Source: Fuerstiella sp. (GTDB taxonomy: Bacteria > Planctomycetota > Planctomycetia > Planctomycetales > Planctomycetaceae). From it: a stretch of 34,057 bases of DNA. Each line of letters opens with the position of its first letter. The first letter of the stretch is position 1. The position numbers were made by a program, and so were the translations under genes. Below, piece after piece: positions 26,370-34,057 of the stretch. The notes under the pieces are model-generated. The model was not told the origin of the DNA. It did no database searches and saw only the letters and a program-made list of their open reading frames with translations. The DNA is taken from contig JAPYTO010000047.1 in the NCBI GenBank assembly GCA_029941865.1, forward strand, positions 1-34,057, read 5' to 3'.

Positions 26370-29300
26370 ATGATGATTCGAAAAACAACTTTGGCACTGC
26401 CGTTGGTGATGTGTTTCACGCCATGCGCTTTTGCTCAGGACAGTGACGTCAATTTCAGTCGCGACATTCTGCCGTTGCTGTCCAACAGCTGCTTCACGTG
26501 TCACGGTCCTGATGAAGCCAATCGGCAATCCGACCTGCGGCTGGACAAGCACGAATCGGCACTGATGGAACTGGAGTCCGGACACGCGGCCATTGTGCCG
26601 GGCCACAGCGACCAAAGTGAACTGTTTCGCCGAATTGCGTCCAGCGATGCCGACATAAAAATGCCTCCACCGGATTCAGACAGAAAATTGACCGCTGCAC
26701 AGATTGCTTTGATCAAAAAGTGGATCGACGGCGGAGCCGAATGGTCCGGTCACTGGGCGTTTCAACCGCCGCAGCAACCGGATATTCCTGCGGCCGTGGA
26801 AGGATGGCAGACGAATGGCACGATCGACAAATTCATCCACGCGAAACTGAAGACAGTGAATCTGAGGCCGGAAGATCACGCGGCGAAGGAAACGGTAATC
26901 CGCCGCGTGACTCTGGACCTGACGGGCCTGCCCGCAACCATTCAGGATGTCGATCAGTTCCTTGCTGACGAATCCGGCCAGGCGTACGAACGGGTTGTGG
27001 ATCGCCTGCTGAGTTCTCAGAAGTATGGTGAGAACATGGCCAGAATCTGGCTGGACGCAGCTCGCTATGGAGACACACACGGTCTGCATCTGGACAACGA
27101 ACGATCGATCTGGCCGTATCGCGACTGGGTGATCAAATCGTTCAACGGTAATCAACCATTTGATCAGTTTACGGTCGAACAGATTGCGGGAGACCTGCTG
27201 CCCGATCCCACTCTCAGCCAGCGCGTCGCCACGGGATTCAATCGCTGCAACGTGACTACCAGCGAAGGCGGCTCGATCGACGACGAGTATTACATGCGAT
27301 ACGCCGTCGATCGGGTGGAAACCACGTCCACCGTCTGGCTGGGCCTGACCGCGGGCTGTGCGGCCTGCCATGATCACAAGTTCGATCCGCTGACACAAAA
27401 GGAGTTCTACCAGCTGTTTTCGTACTACTTCAGCCTGACGGAACGGGCCATGGACGGCAATGCTCTGTTGCCACCGCCTGTCGTAAAGGTTCCATCGACC
27501 ACTCAAGTGCAACAGAAGAGTCAATACACTCAGCAACTGACAGCGATCGATACGACAATCGCAAAGCTGCTGTCCGAATTCAAATACACCGATCCCAAAC
27601 CGACGGAAGTCCTGGGCGAATTGAGCGAAGAACAGCTCGTCTGGATCGATGACGTAATCCCACCCGGCGCAAAGCCCGAAGGCAATAGCCCGTGGCAATT
27701 TGTGGAAGCACCTGATCACCCTGTACACAGCGGCAAAAAATCCACAGTCCGCACGGGCTCAGGAGACGCGATCACTCAGCATTTCTTTACAGGAGCCACC
27801 GACAAACTGAAGATCGGCGAAAACACGCGGCTGTTCGCTTACGCATACCTGGATCCAAAGAATCCGCCGCAGACGCTGCAGCTGCAGTTCAACGATGGCA
27901 AGTGGGATCATCGAGCAACCTGGGGAGCGGACAAGGCCTTTCTGGCCGGCCGCAACGACGCCTTAAACCGACAGATGGGAAAACTGCCGGAAACCGGCGC
28001 GTGGGTTCGATTGGAAGTCGACGCGAGTGCCGTCGGACTGCCGCCGGGATCCGAACTGAATGGTTGGGCATTTACGCAGGTCGGAGGCACGGTTCACTGG
28101 GACACAGCGGGGATCGTTTCTCAATCACTTTCAGAAGAACAAAAACGGTCGTTGTTTGCGTGGGAACAGTTTCGAACGAAGGTAAAACAACCCGCACTCC
28201 CGCCGGAAATTCAAAAACTGCTGGACGTTGAGAAATCCAAACGCACGCCCGAACAGACGGCTCAGCTGACTCGCTACTACAAGCAGCATGTGCATCCGGA
28301 TTCGCGAACAAAGCTGGCCGAGCCCCTGGCCGAACAGACTGACCTGAAGAGGAAAATAGGCGACGTAAACAATGCCATTCCCTCAACGCTGGTAATGGAG
28401 GACCGCCCCGAACCGCGCCAGGCTCATGTTCTGGAACGCGGCCAGTACACGGAAAAACGCGAGGCAGTTTCGTCGGCCGTTCCCGAATGGCTTGCTCCGC
28501 CGGTGGAAAATGCGCCTGCCAACCGTCTGGGACTGGCCGAGTGGCTGGTGCAACGGAACCATCCGCTCACGTCACGAGTGACGGTCAATCGTTTCTGGCA
28601 GCAGTTCTTCGGCACCGGTCTGGTGAAGACATCAGAGGATTTTGGCGTACAGGGTGAACAGCCGTCGCATCCGGAACTGCTGGACTGGCTGGCCGTCGAC
28701 TTTGTCGAATCCGACTGGGACGTCAAACGTTTCGTGAAACAGATTGTCATGTCGTCTACCTATCAGCAATCATCACGAGTGACACCTGAAAGGCTGGCGG
28801 CAGATTCGGAAAACCGACTGCTGGCACGTGGGCCCCGTTTTCGACTGGATGCCGAAGTCATTCGCGATCAGGCACTCGCACTGAGCGGCCTGCTGATTGA
28901 TACAATCGGTGGCAAGAGCGTCAAACCGTACCAGCCGGCAGGTTTGTGGAAGCCGGTGGGATTCGGCGGCAGCAACACATCGGTATTCGTGCAGGACAAA
29001 GGCGACAAACTGTTTCGCCGCAGCATGTACACATTCTGGAAACGCACCGTACCGCCTCCGTCGATGGTGACATTTGATGCCCCCAACCGTGAGACGTGCC
29101 AGGTGCGTCGAGCTCGCACCAACACACCGCTGCAGGCGCTGGTGTTGATGAATGATGTGCAATACGTCGAAGCAGCCCGAAAGTTTGCCGAGCGTGTGAT
29201 CACCGAGGGCGGAACAAGCGTCGACGATCGTGTTATCTTCGCATTCCGGTCGGTTCTGAATCGGCGACCAAATACCACAGAACTGCAGTCACTGACAAAT

Positions 29301-29471
29301 CTGTATGAAGAATACCTGAGCTTGTTCAGGGGCGATCCTGAGTCGGCGGCGAAGTTTCTGTCCGCCGGCGAATCGCCCCTCAGCGATCTGCTTGATCCCA
29401 AAGAACTGGCCGCATGGTCAATGGTGACGCATCTGCTGCTGAACTTAAGCGAAACTGTAACCAGGGGATAG
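26370..29471 (+). CDS. PSCyt1/DUF1549/DUF1553 exported cytochrome-like protein
   Basis: Begun at the ATG at 26370, this is a 1033-residue protein with a signal peptide (1-22, cleavage near AFA-Q); the GTG at 26313 is less likely. A PSCyt1 c-type-haem-like domain follows with CFTCH (41-45) and [14 protein letters not shown]1549 (about 140-400) contains a second CxxCH, CAACH (330-334). A beta-sandwich insert occupies about 441-590. DUF1553 (about 717-1000) has [20 protein letters not shown]. These proteins, found mainly in planctomycetes and relatives, are usually encoded directly before a DUF1501 protein, as here. Their biochemical role is unknown; electron transfer or polysaccharide processing have been suggested. 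The next gene starts 79 bases downstream. Confidence 0.92.
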   Translation: MMIRKTTLALPLVMCFTPCAFAQDSDVNFSRDILPLLSNSCFTCHGPDEANRQSDLRLDKHESALMELESGHAAIVPGHSDQSELFRRIASSDADIKMPPPDSDRKLTAAQIALIKKWIDGGAEWSGHWAFQPPQQPDIPAAVEGWQTNGTIDKFIHAKLKTVNLRPEDHAAKETVIRRVTLDLTGLPATIQDVDQFLADESGQAYERVVDRLLSSQKYGENMARIWLDAARYGDTHGLHLDNERSIWPYRDWVIKSFNGNQPFDQFTVEQIAGDLLPDPTLSQRVATGFNRCNVTTSEGGSIDDEYYMRYAVDRVETTSTVWLGLTAGCAACHDHKFDPLTQKEFYQLFSYYFSLTERAMDGNALLPPPVVKVPSTTQVQQKSQYTQQLTAIDTTIAKLLSEFKYTDPKPTEVLGELSEEQLVWIDDVIPPGAKPEGNSPWQFVEAPDHPVHSGKKSTVRTGSGDAITQHFFTGATDKLKIGENTRLFAYAYLDPKNPPQTLQLQFNDGKWDHRATWGADKAFLAGRNDALNRQMGKLPETGAWVRLEVDASAVGLPPGSELNGWAFTQVGGTVHWDTAGIVSQSLSEEQKRSLFAWEQFRTKVKQPALPPEIQKLLDVEKSKRTPEQTAQLTRYYKQHVHPDSRTKLAEPLAEQTDLKRKIGDVNNAIPSTLVMEDRPEPRQAHVLERGQYTEKREAVSSAVPEWLAPPVENAPANRLGLAEWLVQRNHPLTSRVTVNRFWQQFFGTGLVKTSEDFGVQGEQPSHPELLDWLAVDFVESDWDVKRFVKQIVMSSTYQQSSRVTPERLAADSENRLLARGPRFRLDAEVIRDQALALSGLLIDTIGGKSVKPYQPAGLWKPVGFGGSNTSVFVQDKGDKLFRRSMYTFWKRTVPPPSMVTFDAPNRETCQVRRARTNTPLQALVLMNDVQYVEAARKFAERVITEGGTSVDDRVIFAFRSVLNRRPNTTELQSLTNLYEEYLSLFRGDPESAAKFLSAGESPLSDLLDPKELAAWSMVTHLLLNLSETVTRG

Positions 29472-29550
29472 TTGAACTGTCGGCGAACTGACGCTCGTCG
29501 CACTTGCAACTTGAAAACAACCCGACTGAAGTACCCACGGGGAATCAACA

Positions 29551-31017
29551 ATGAACCCACTCCGAGAATCACAACTGATCGAAACCCGCCGCCACTTTTT
29601 TGGCCGGATGTCGACCGGGATCGGCTCGGCCGCCCTGGCATCACTCGTCAACCCATCGTTGTTTGCGGACAGCCCCCCTGCTGCGACGAATTCCCCTGGT
29701 GGAATCCCTGGATTGCCTCACTTTGCCGCCAGGGCCAAACGAGTCATCTACCTGTTCATGTCGGGTGCTCCGTCGCAACTGGACATGTGGGATTACAAGC
29801 CGAAAATGAACGATTGGTTCGATAAGGACCTGCCGGATTCTGTTCGCAACGGCCAGCGCATTACAACGATGACATCGGGACAGAAGCGTTTCCCGATTGC
29901 TCCTTCCATCTTTAAGTTCGGACAACACGGCTCCAACGGGACCCGAGTCAGCGAATTGCTGCCGTACACTGCAAAGATGGTCGACGACCTGGCAGTCATC
30001 AAGACGGTTCATACCGAAGCCATCAACCACGACCCGGCAATAACATACATTCAGACCGGCAGCCAGCTGCCAGGCCGCCCAAGCACCGGCGCGTGGTTTT
30101 CGTATGGTCTGGGCAGCATGAACGAAAACCTGCCTTCGTTCATCGTGCTGCATTCGACAGTCAACGGTGGCTTTGGTGGGCAGGCTTTGTATTCGCGGCT
30201 GTGGGGATCCGGTTTCCTGTCGACTCGACACCAGGGAGTCAGCCTGCGTGCAACGGGCGATCCGGTGCTGTATCTGTCCAACCCCGATGGCATGTCAGTT
30301 GCCATGCGTCGACGCATGCTGGATGAATTGAGTCGACTAAATGAGGAGCGTTTCAATGCAGTCGGCGACCCGGAAATCCAGTCTCGGATTGCTCAGTATG
30401 AAATGGCGTATCGCATGCAGACGTCGGTCCCCGAATTGACGGACGTTTCCGATGAGTCAAAAGAAACTCTGGAAATGTATGGTCCCGACGTTTCCAAGCC
30501 TGGGACCTTCGCGGCAAATTGCCTGCTGGCCCGCCGCATGGCCGAACGCGGCGTGCGATTCACTCAGGTGTTTATCCGCCAGTGGGATCAGCACGGCAAC
30601 CTTCCCAACGACATTCGTCGCCAGTGCGGCATCATCGACCAACCGTGTTACGCACTGGTGCAGGATCTGAAACAGCGCGGCATGCTGGACGACACGCTGG
30701 TGATCTGGGGCGGAGAATTTGGACGGACCATTTACTGTCAGGGCGGTTTGACCAAAACAAATTACGGTCGCGACCACCATCCAAGATGTTACACCAAATG
30801 GATGGCCGGTGCCGGAATCAAAGGCGGCACTGATTACGGAAAAACCGACGACTTCAGCTACAACATCACCGAAAACCCGGTGCACATCCATGACCTGAAC
30901 GCAACGATTCTGCAGCAACTGGGAGTCGATCACGAGCGTCTGACCTACCGACATCAGGGACGTGATTTCCGTCTGACCGACGTGCATGGAAAAGTTGTGA
31001 CGGATATCCTTTCATGA
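29551..31017 (+). CDS. DUF1501 family protein (sulfatase/alkaline-phosphatase-like fold)
   Basis: This 488-residue protein has GGGGAA six bases before its ATG and a twin-arginine-like export signal ([21 protein letters not shown] region, about 13-33). [20 protein letters not shown] is the DUF1501 hallmark, and [10 protein letters not shown] and GRDHHP near the C-terminus hold the metal-ligand-like residues shared with the alkaline-phosphatase superfamily. It is the standard partner of the upstream PSCyt1 protein. Its TGA stop overlaps the ATG of the next gene in ATGA, which argues for translational coupling with the FrnE-like selenoprotein. Confidence 0.92.
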   Translation: MNPLRESQLIETRRHFFGRMSTGIGSAALASLVNPSLFADSPPAATNSPGGIPGLPHFAARAKRVIYLFMSGAPSQLDMWDYKPKMNDWFDKDLPDSVRNGQRITTMTSGQKRFPIAPSIFKFGQHGSNGTRVSELLPYTAKMVDDLAVIKTVHTEAINHDPAITYIQTGSQLPGRPSTGAWFSYGLGSMNENLPSFIVLHSTVNGGFGGQALYSRLWGSGFLSTRHQGVSLRATGDPVLYLSNPDGMSVAMRRRMLDELSRLNEERFNAVGDPEIQSRIAQYEMAYRMQTSVPELTDVSDESKETLEMYGPDVSKPGTFAANCLLARRMAERGVRFTQVFIRQWDQHGNLPNDIRRQCGIIDQPCYALVQDLKQRGMLDDTLVIWGGEFGRTIYCQGGLTKTNYGRDHHPRCYTKWMAGAGIKGGTDYGKTDDFSYNITENPVHIHDLNATILQQLGVDHERLTYRHQGRDFRLTDVHGKVVTDILS

Positions 31018-31628
31018 ACCGCATCGTTCTGGAAGTGTACTCCGACTACATCTGACCATGGTGCTATCTCAGTACCGTGCGTATTGAAAAACTGCGAACG
31101 GCGTGGGACATCGACGTGCGCTTTGTCCATTTCCCCCTGCACCCGGAAACGCCTCCCGAAGGCCTGACTCTGGAACAACTGTTTACCGGTCGAGGCATCG
31201 ACATTACGGCGTCACAGGCCCGCATGAAACAGCTGATGGATAACGAAGGGCTGCCGTACGGCGAACGGACGATCACGTATAACAGCCGCCTGGCTCAGGA
31301 ACTTGCCAGCTATGCGGTCACGCAACCTGGCGGAGAGAAAATCCACGACCAGCTGTTTCAAGCCTATTTTGTTGACGGAACGAACATCGCGTCCGTCGAC
31401 AATCTCATCGATATTGCAATCAGCATTGGCCTGTCCGAAGAAGAATCCCGGGATATCCTGCTGTCCCGCCGGCATCAAGCAACCGTGGACACCGACTGGA
31501 ATCGCACGCGAGACCTTGGACTGACAGGCGTGCCAGCGTTCGTGGTCGGCCAGCACGGCGTCACGGGAGCTCAACCGTACGAGGTACTGGAACGACTGCT
31601 CGAACAGTCCGGTGCGAAACGCGGGTGA
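31014..31628 (+). CDS. DsbA/FrnE-like thioredoxin-fold selenoprotein (UPWC active site)
   Basis: Read through an in-frame TGA at 31053-31055, this gives 204 residues beginning [19 protein letters not shown]. FrnE-type DsbA proteins have SDYVCPWCYLG here, so Sec14 replaces the first Cys of CPWC and Cys17 remains. The rest matches the family: a helical insertion (about 65-150) and the cis-Pro-containing strand [23 protein letters not shown] near the end. There is no signal peptide, so it should act in the cytoplasm, where FrnE proteins are linked to thiol redox and oxidative stress. A gene caller would begin at a later codon (about 31077) and lose the active site. Its start overlaps the DUF1501 stop, so the genes share an mRNA. 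Sequencing error is the main alternative. Confidence 0.88.
31053..31055 (+). other. In-frame UGA read as selenocysteine (residue 14)
   Basis: The TGA stands at the first position of the C-P-W-C motif and is flanked in frame by YSDYI and PWCYL. The nucleophilic Cys of this family is the residue replaced. Confidence 0.86.
31057..31101 (+). promoter_or_regulatory. Candidate SECIS hairpins of the FrnE-like gene
   Basis: Two competing stems are seen. The first pairs 31057-31065 with 31071-31079 (nine pairs, two of them G-U, loop AUCUC) but begins only two bases after the UGA. The second pairs CCGU (31075-31078) with ACGG (31098-31101) and CGUA (31080-31083) with UGCG (31093-31096) across a G-A mismatch. 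Its loop UUGAAAAAC starts 28 nt after the UGA, within the usual spacing, but the G is third in the loop, not first or second. The evidence is weaker than for the deiodinase-like gene. Confidence 0.5.
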
Positions 31629-31816
31629 TCACCGAAGGCATCTGAGGATTTGAACGTTTGAGAAAGCGCTGTCGGTCACCGCGTGAAAACCGTGCCAACG
31701 GCGTTACCGCAAGACCGAACAGTTCGGGGCATCGTCGCATGACTACTATTCTGTTGAGGGTCAAAGGAGAAAACGGCTGCTCTTGTATCGGGAGTTTCGC
31801 TGAAAATACAAACTGC

Positions 31817-33349
31817 TCATTCGACGGCTGGCTCTTCCTTAGACGTGTGGTCGTGAACAATCAGCCAGTGGCCGTCGATGAGGCGAAAGGTCAGTGAAAA
31901 ATTGCCGCCGATCGGCTCAGAGTCACGTTTCAGATGCCAGCGCCCCAGAACCAGCGCAGCGGTGTCACCGAGCGGTGTGACTTCGAGTTCCGAAAACGTC
32001 AGTAAGCCCATCAGGTCCCGAGTCGGGTAACGCTGGTGATAGCCGTCTTTGGTCGCCTGCCAGCCGCGCGTTGTCTTGCCTCCGGAACTGAACGTCAGTT
32101 CCTCCGACTTCCAGTAGTGCTGCATAAACCCGTCGATGTCACCTCGGTTCCATGCATCGGCCTGCACTGCGATGATCGACTTGATCTGTGTCCTCATGTC
32201 CGTCATCCAGATCTTCGAATCCTGCCGTACGTGAAGTTGCCGGGGTTGGTCTCCCTGTCGCACTTCGATTTTGGCTTTAAATCCTGCGGCAGTCATTTCC
32301 ATCGCCACACGATTTGAGACGTTTTTCAGTCCCAGCTCGTCCAGACTGACCGCCCAGCGGTTGTGTTTCTGATGAAACGCCATCTGGTGATGATACACGG
32401 TCATCAGTGTCTCCCGGGCGTTCCATGTGATGACCGGTTTGAAATGAACCGTTCCCGCGGCGGCTTCGGAAAACTGAACGAAGCCCCAGCGTTCCGGACG
32501 ATGCATGTCGATGATGCCCTGCGGCGACCAGACCCAATTATTCTCCGACGTCTTCGGAATCCTGCGATACTTACCGGCTTCAAGTTCGTGTTGCCACTCA
32601 ACTCGCGAGAAATTGACCCGCCAGTAATCTCCATCGCGGGGCGGTGTGGCCTGATGAGAAAACTCGCGGAACGAATTCCAGGGGATCGCAATTTCAACGG
32701 ACCAGTGCCGGTCCCGGTCGGCAGGATCATTCAGAGTACCGTCAACGTGTACTGCCGTTTTCACACCGGGAATCTCCCAGCCGTTGTCAGCCTTGCCGCC
32801 ATTCTTGTAGGGACGTGGCAGGAACAGATCCCATCCCGTGTTAAGGGCGTTCATCTCAAACTCATAGTATTCGTGATTGTCGCCGTTGGGGTCGATAAAC
32901 ACTTCAAAGTCGTTGTCGTGAAAAATGACGGAATCATGCTTTGTCAACGTACCCCACACATGCGGCTCTTCCAGCAACGCCGCGATGTAGAAGTACTGAT
33001 CGTCCCACAGCATTTTCGCCCGCGTACAAAACCGAGGCCGCGGCTTCGCATCGCCTTCGATATCGACAAAGTCATCCGTCCACGGTGCCGACTGCCAGAC
33101 GTCGTCGTCCAGCCTGCCATCGACATTGACCGACTGTCGCGCGCGGTAGCAGACATATCCCTTCGGCTGGATCGTCCGCATTCGCGCCCAATCCTCTGCT
33201 GAATCCGCGTACGCCTCACTGTCCATCAGCGGCCACAGAAGGAAACCGAGGGCAACAACAGACATGGTGCTGCGCAGCACCATCAGAACCAACATCCTTC
33301 GATAAAGGGAACCCTCCGCATCACGCTCATGCCGCGGAGCAGGGGACAT
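31817..33349 (-). CDS. Exported CBM9/DOMON-like protein with SnoaL-like C-terminal domain
   Basis: The start is uncertain: ATG 33349 has GAAGG four bases upstream and leads into a hydrophobic signal (LVLMVLRSTMSVVALGFLLW, then EAYA-DS). ATGs at 33295 and 33445, and the frame's first codon at 33550, are alternatives. With this start it has 510 residues. A family-9 carbohydrate-binding-like domain comes first (VDGRLDDDVWQSAPW; AKMLWDDQYFYIAALLEEPHV; DNDFEVFIDPNGDNHEYYEFEMNA, cut here for length), with ordinary sequence up to RWGFVQFSE. The last 130 residues (TQIKSIIAVQADAWNRGDIDGF...WLIVHDHTS) form a SnoaL/ketosteroid-isomerase-like domain. It converges with the selenoprotein gene at 31628, leaving 188 bases in which I see nothing. 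Confidence 0.8.
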   Translation of the reverse strand: MSPAPRHERDAEGSLYRRMLVLMVLRSTMSVVALGFLLWPLMDSEAYADSAEDWARMRTIQPKGYVCYRARQSVNVDGRLDDDVWQSAPWTDDFVDIEGDAKPRPRFCTRAKMLWDDQYFYIAALLEEPHVWGTLTKHDSVIFHDNDFEVFIDPNGDNHEYYEFEMNALNTGWDLFLPRPYKNGGKADNGWEIPGVKTAVHVDGTLNDPADRDRHWSVEIAIPWNSFREFSHQATPPRDGDYWRVNFSRVEWQHELEAGKYRRIPKTSENNWVWSPQGIIDMHRPERWGFVQFSEAAAGTVHFKPVITWNARETLMTVYHHQMAFHQKHNRWAVSLDELGLKNVSNRVAMEMTAAGFKAKIEVRQGDQPRQLHVRQDSKIWMTDMRTQIKSIIAVQADAWNRGDIDGFMQHYWKSEELTFSSGGKTTRGWQATKDGYHQRYPTRDLMGLLTFSELEVTPLGDTAALVLGRWHLKRDSEPIGGNFSLTFRLIDGHWLIVHDHTSKEEPAVE

Positions 33350-33977
33350 TCGACCTTCGCTCCGCGGGGCTCCCCAATTAACAGCTGACTGAAACAGTGT
33401 TTGATACCTGGACCAGATCTCCTGGTGATGATTGTTCAACGTCATTGGTGCCTGTCGGAAACAAAACGAAAACACGACCTCGTCATGAGACTGGTCAACA
33501 GCCTGATCGGGCCGTCGGACACCGATTCTAAGAATTGGCCGTATTGTCAACCAACCTTAACGCGATCGCTGATTGGTGGTCCCGGCCAATTGGCGACCGA
33601 AGTCAGGGCCATCGCCAAACTATGGACATTCTAGTCAAAAGCGATTGTTTTTGTGAGTGATATCGCAGGCCTTCATGGTCTGGTCGCCTGTCCACGACGT
33701 CCCCAGACGCCAGGCCCGTCATCGACAGAGTCGTTTCCCGGGATATCGAAACGTTTCGCCGACTGACACGTGTAAACCATACCTGTTCAGATGCCCCTCG
33801 TTCTGTCGCCCCAAACGGCAACATATGCATTCACTGAAACGACAACTGAGTCCCATGCTCCTCAGCCGACCGATACACGGCACGAACGTCGTGCCAGGGG
33901 TAAGCGTACACGAGTGCCAGTCTTGACGGGGTGTGTATTTTTCTGGTTTTCCGCGTTACCTATCGGGAGACCAAAGC
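33350..33977. other. Region upstream of the CBM9-like gene, no recognisable gene
   Basis: This contains the upstream part of the CBM9-like open frame (to 33550) that I do not think is translated, then about 430 bases with only short overlapping frames and no family motif. The promoter of the minus-strand gene should be here. GGGAGA at its right end is the likely ribosome binding site of the next ORF. Confidence 0.45.
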
Positions 33978-34057
33978 ATGGGGCGTTCGGTTGATTCGAC
34001 TCTTTGGGACCGTTGGCGTGATCGCCTCGGTCGTTTTGAAAGTTCTGACCTGACGGT
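33978..34057 (+). CDS. Partial transposase-like ORF, cut by the window end
   Basis: ATG at 33978 follows GGGAGA and opens a frame of 26 codons that runs off the window: MGRSVDSTLW, DRWRDRLGRFESSDLTV. The pattern of a Trp-Arg helix followed by (F/D)xSxLTV resembles the N-terminus of transposase-associated proteins whose next residues are usually AxFCxxEG (IS66-type and similar). Only the N-terminal stub is visible, so family and completeness are unknown. Confidence 0.5.
   Translation, partial: MGRSVDSTLWDRWRDRLGRFESSDLT

Overview
The window looks like chromosomal DNA of a planctomycete (Planctomycetota). Support comes from the pairing of a PSCyt1/DUF1549/DUF1553 protein with a DUF1501 protein, two Tat-exported Gfo/Idh/MocA oxidoreductases, a HEAT-repeat exported protein, an ExbB/ExbD operon with very large TPR and beta-propeller proteins, and long intergenic regions carrying REP-like palindromes. 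I cannot name a species from sequence alone. No rRNA, tRNA or CRISPR array was seen.

The most striking content is two genes in which an in-frame TGA falls exactly on the redox-active cysteine position of a thioredoxin-fold enzyme. The first (147-1373, minus) encodes a secreted iodothyronine-deiodinase-like protein. Its motif reads F-G-C-L-T-(TGA)-P-P-F, matching the SCTUPPF-type active site of deiodinases. A stem with a GGUCU loop lies 24 nt after the TGA, closely resembling the E. coli fdhF SECIS apical loop. The second (31014-31628, plus) encodes a DsbA/FrnE-like protein whose CPWC active site reads (TGA)-P-W-C. Both are best read as selenoproteins, and an ordinary gene caller would split or truncate them.

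Layout: 147-1373 deiodinase-like selenoprotein (minus); 1895-4426 HAMP-like membrane protein, TadE-like, vWA/TadG-like and second TadE-like protein (plus); 4889-5290 RidA; 5518-7667 hslV and hslU; 7698-9086 Gfo/Idh/MocA (minus); 9087-9879 repeat-bearing intergenic DNA; 9880-13404 second Gfo/Idh/MocA and a HEAT-repeat protein (plus); 13405-13969 repeats; 13970-15886 calcineurin-like phosphoesterase (minus); 24689 down to 16384 a four-gene minus-strand operon: TPR protein, ExbB/TolQ, ExbD/TolR and a 1195-residue membrane protein; 25164-26066 esterase; 26370-31628 PSCyt1/DUF1549/DUF1553, DUF1501 and the FrnE-like selenoprotein (plus); 31817-33349 carbohydrate-binding-like protein with a SnoaL-like tail (minus); 33978-end start of a transposase-like ORF.

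The four-gene operon resembles an elaborated Tol/Ton energy-transduction system. Its last protein combines a TolB-like PD40 propeller, a transmembrane helix with the TonB/TolA-type SxxxH motif, a long proline-rich linker and a terpenoid-cyclase-like alpha/alpha toroid. Gene functions are inferred from motifs read by eye; no database search was run.
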